5,259 nucleotides of DNA from positions 1 through 5,259 of the forward strand of contig JAKSUO010000084.1 in the NCBI GenBank assembly GCA_024408895.1, read 5' to 3'. The notes under the pieces were generated by a model, which did not search any database, had not been told where the DNA came from, and was given only the letters and a program-made list of their open reading frames with translations. Each line of letters begins with the position of its first letter. Position 1 is the first letter of the stretch. Below are positions 5,130 to 5,259 of this stretch, piece by piece. Origin of the DNA: Alphaproteobacteria bacterium (GTDB taxonomy: Bacteria; Pseudomonadota; Alphaproteobacteria; RF32; CAG-239). A program made the translations under genes and the position numbers.

Positions 5130-5259
5130 ATGAAAATAAATGAACTTGGGCGTTCAATGATAGAAATGCTGGGTGTTTTAGCAATTATCGGCGTATTATC
5201 GGTTGGGGGAATTGCCGGCTATACCGAAGCTATGCGCAAATATAAAATGAATAAAACCA
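5130..5259 (+). CDS. Type IV prepilin/pseudopilin-like protein (partial, N-terminal 43 residues)
   Basis: The start has an excellent SD, AAGGAG (5117-5122), 7 nt before ATG. The protein begins with the six-residue leader MKINEL, then Gly7, the expected prepilin peptidase cleavage site, followed by RSMIEMLGVLAIIGVLSVG. Relative to the cut, Glu sits at position +5 as in canonical pilins, and a hydrophobic helix follows that would span the membrane and later pack the filament core. The +1 residue is Arg where Phe or Met is usual. It would be made as an inner-membrane precursor, cut and N-methylated by PilD-type peptidase, and assembled into a type IV pilus or type II secretion-like filament. The C-terminal head domain is beyond the window, so major/minor pilin or pseudopilin cannot be decided. 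The structured RNA and terminator just upstream suggest attenuation control. Confidence 0.85.
   Translation, partial: MKINELGRSMIEMLGVLAIIGVLSVGGIAGYTEAMRKYKMNKT

Overview
This is an AT-rich (roughly 40% GC by eye) bacterial window with short intergenic gaps and good Shine-Dalgarno sites. The partial prepilin at the right edge (GRSMIEMLGVLAIIG start) and the overall codon and base composition fit an uncultured, host-associated (gut-type) alphaproteobacterium. That placement is an impression from memory of similar proteins, not a search result. No tRNA, rRNA, CRISPR array, insertion sequence or phage gene was found.

Layout. 1-116: the end of a rightward gene with a repetitive low-complexity tail; its frame is uncertain. 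164-1528 (minus): a complete 12-helix MATE-family efflux transporter, convergent with the first gene. 1529-1653: a divergent promoter region containing an A6T6 palindrome. 1654-2904 (plus): hisS, histidyl-tRNA synthetase, with a short C-terminal anticodon-binding domain and an unusual motif 2. 3031-3942 (plus): a HAD-superfamily phosphohydrolase behind a near-consensus sigma70-type promoter. 4059-4721 (plus): an HD-domain phosphohydrolase of the YpgQ/YedJ type, carrying a 12-T homopolymer inside the reading frame. 4722-5129: a 408-base gap, described next. 5130 to the edge (plus): the first 43 codons of a type IV prepilin/pseudopilin-like protein.

The most interesting part is the right-hand gap. 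Its first ~165 bases hold no convincing gene. The remainder looks like one transcription unit for a highly structured RNA: a TTGACT promoter, a 5' hairpin, a long-range two-part helix (15 paired positions) closing a junction with three hairpins, and a perfect 7-bp hairpin followed by a T-rich run (an intrinsic terminator). The pilin ribosome-binding site and start codon follow. The loop of the 9-bp hairpin can pair with the segment leading into the terminator, so a pseudoknot or antiterminator switch is drawn into the sequence. I do not recognise it as a known riboswitch class. It is the best candidate here for an undescribed element: a cis-regulatory leader controlling a pilin-like surface protein, or a free-standing small RNA.

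The remaining genes are general housekeeping (tRNA charging, nucleotide or phosphoester hydrolysis, drug/toxin efflux) and do not form an obvious shared pathway. The HAD and HD hydrolases are neighbours on the same strand but each has its own plausible promoter.
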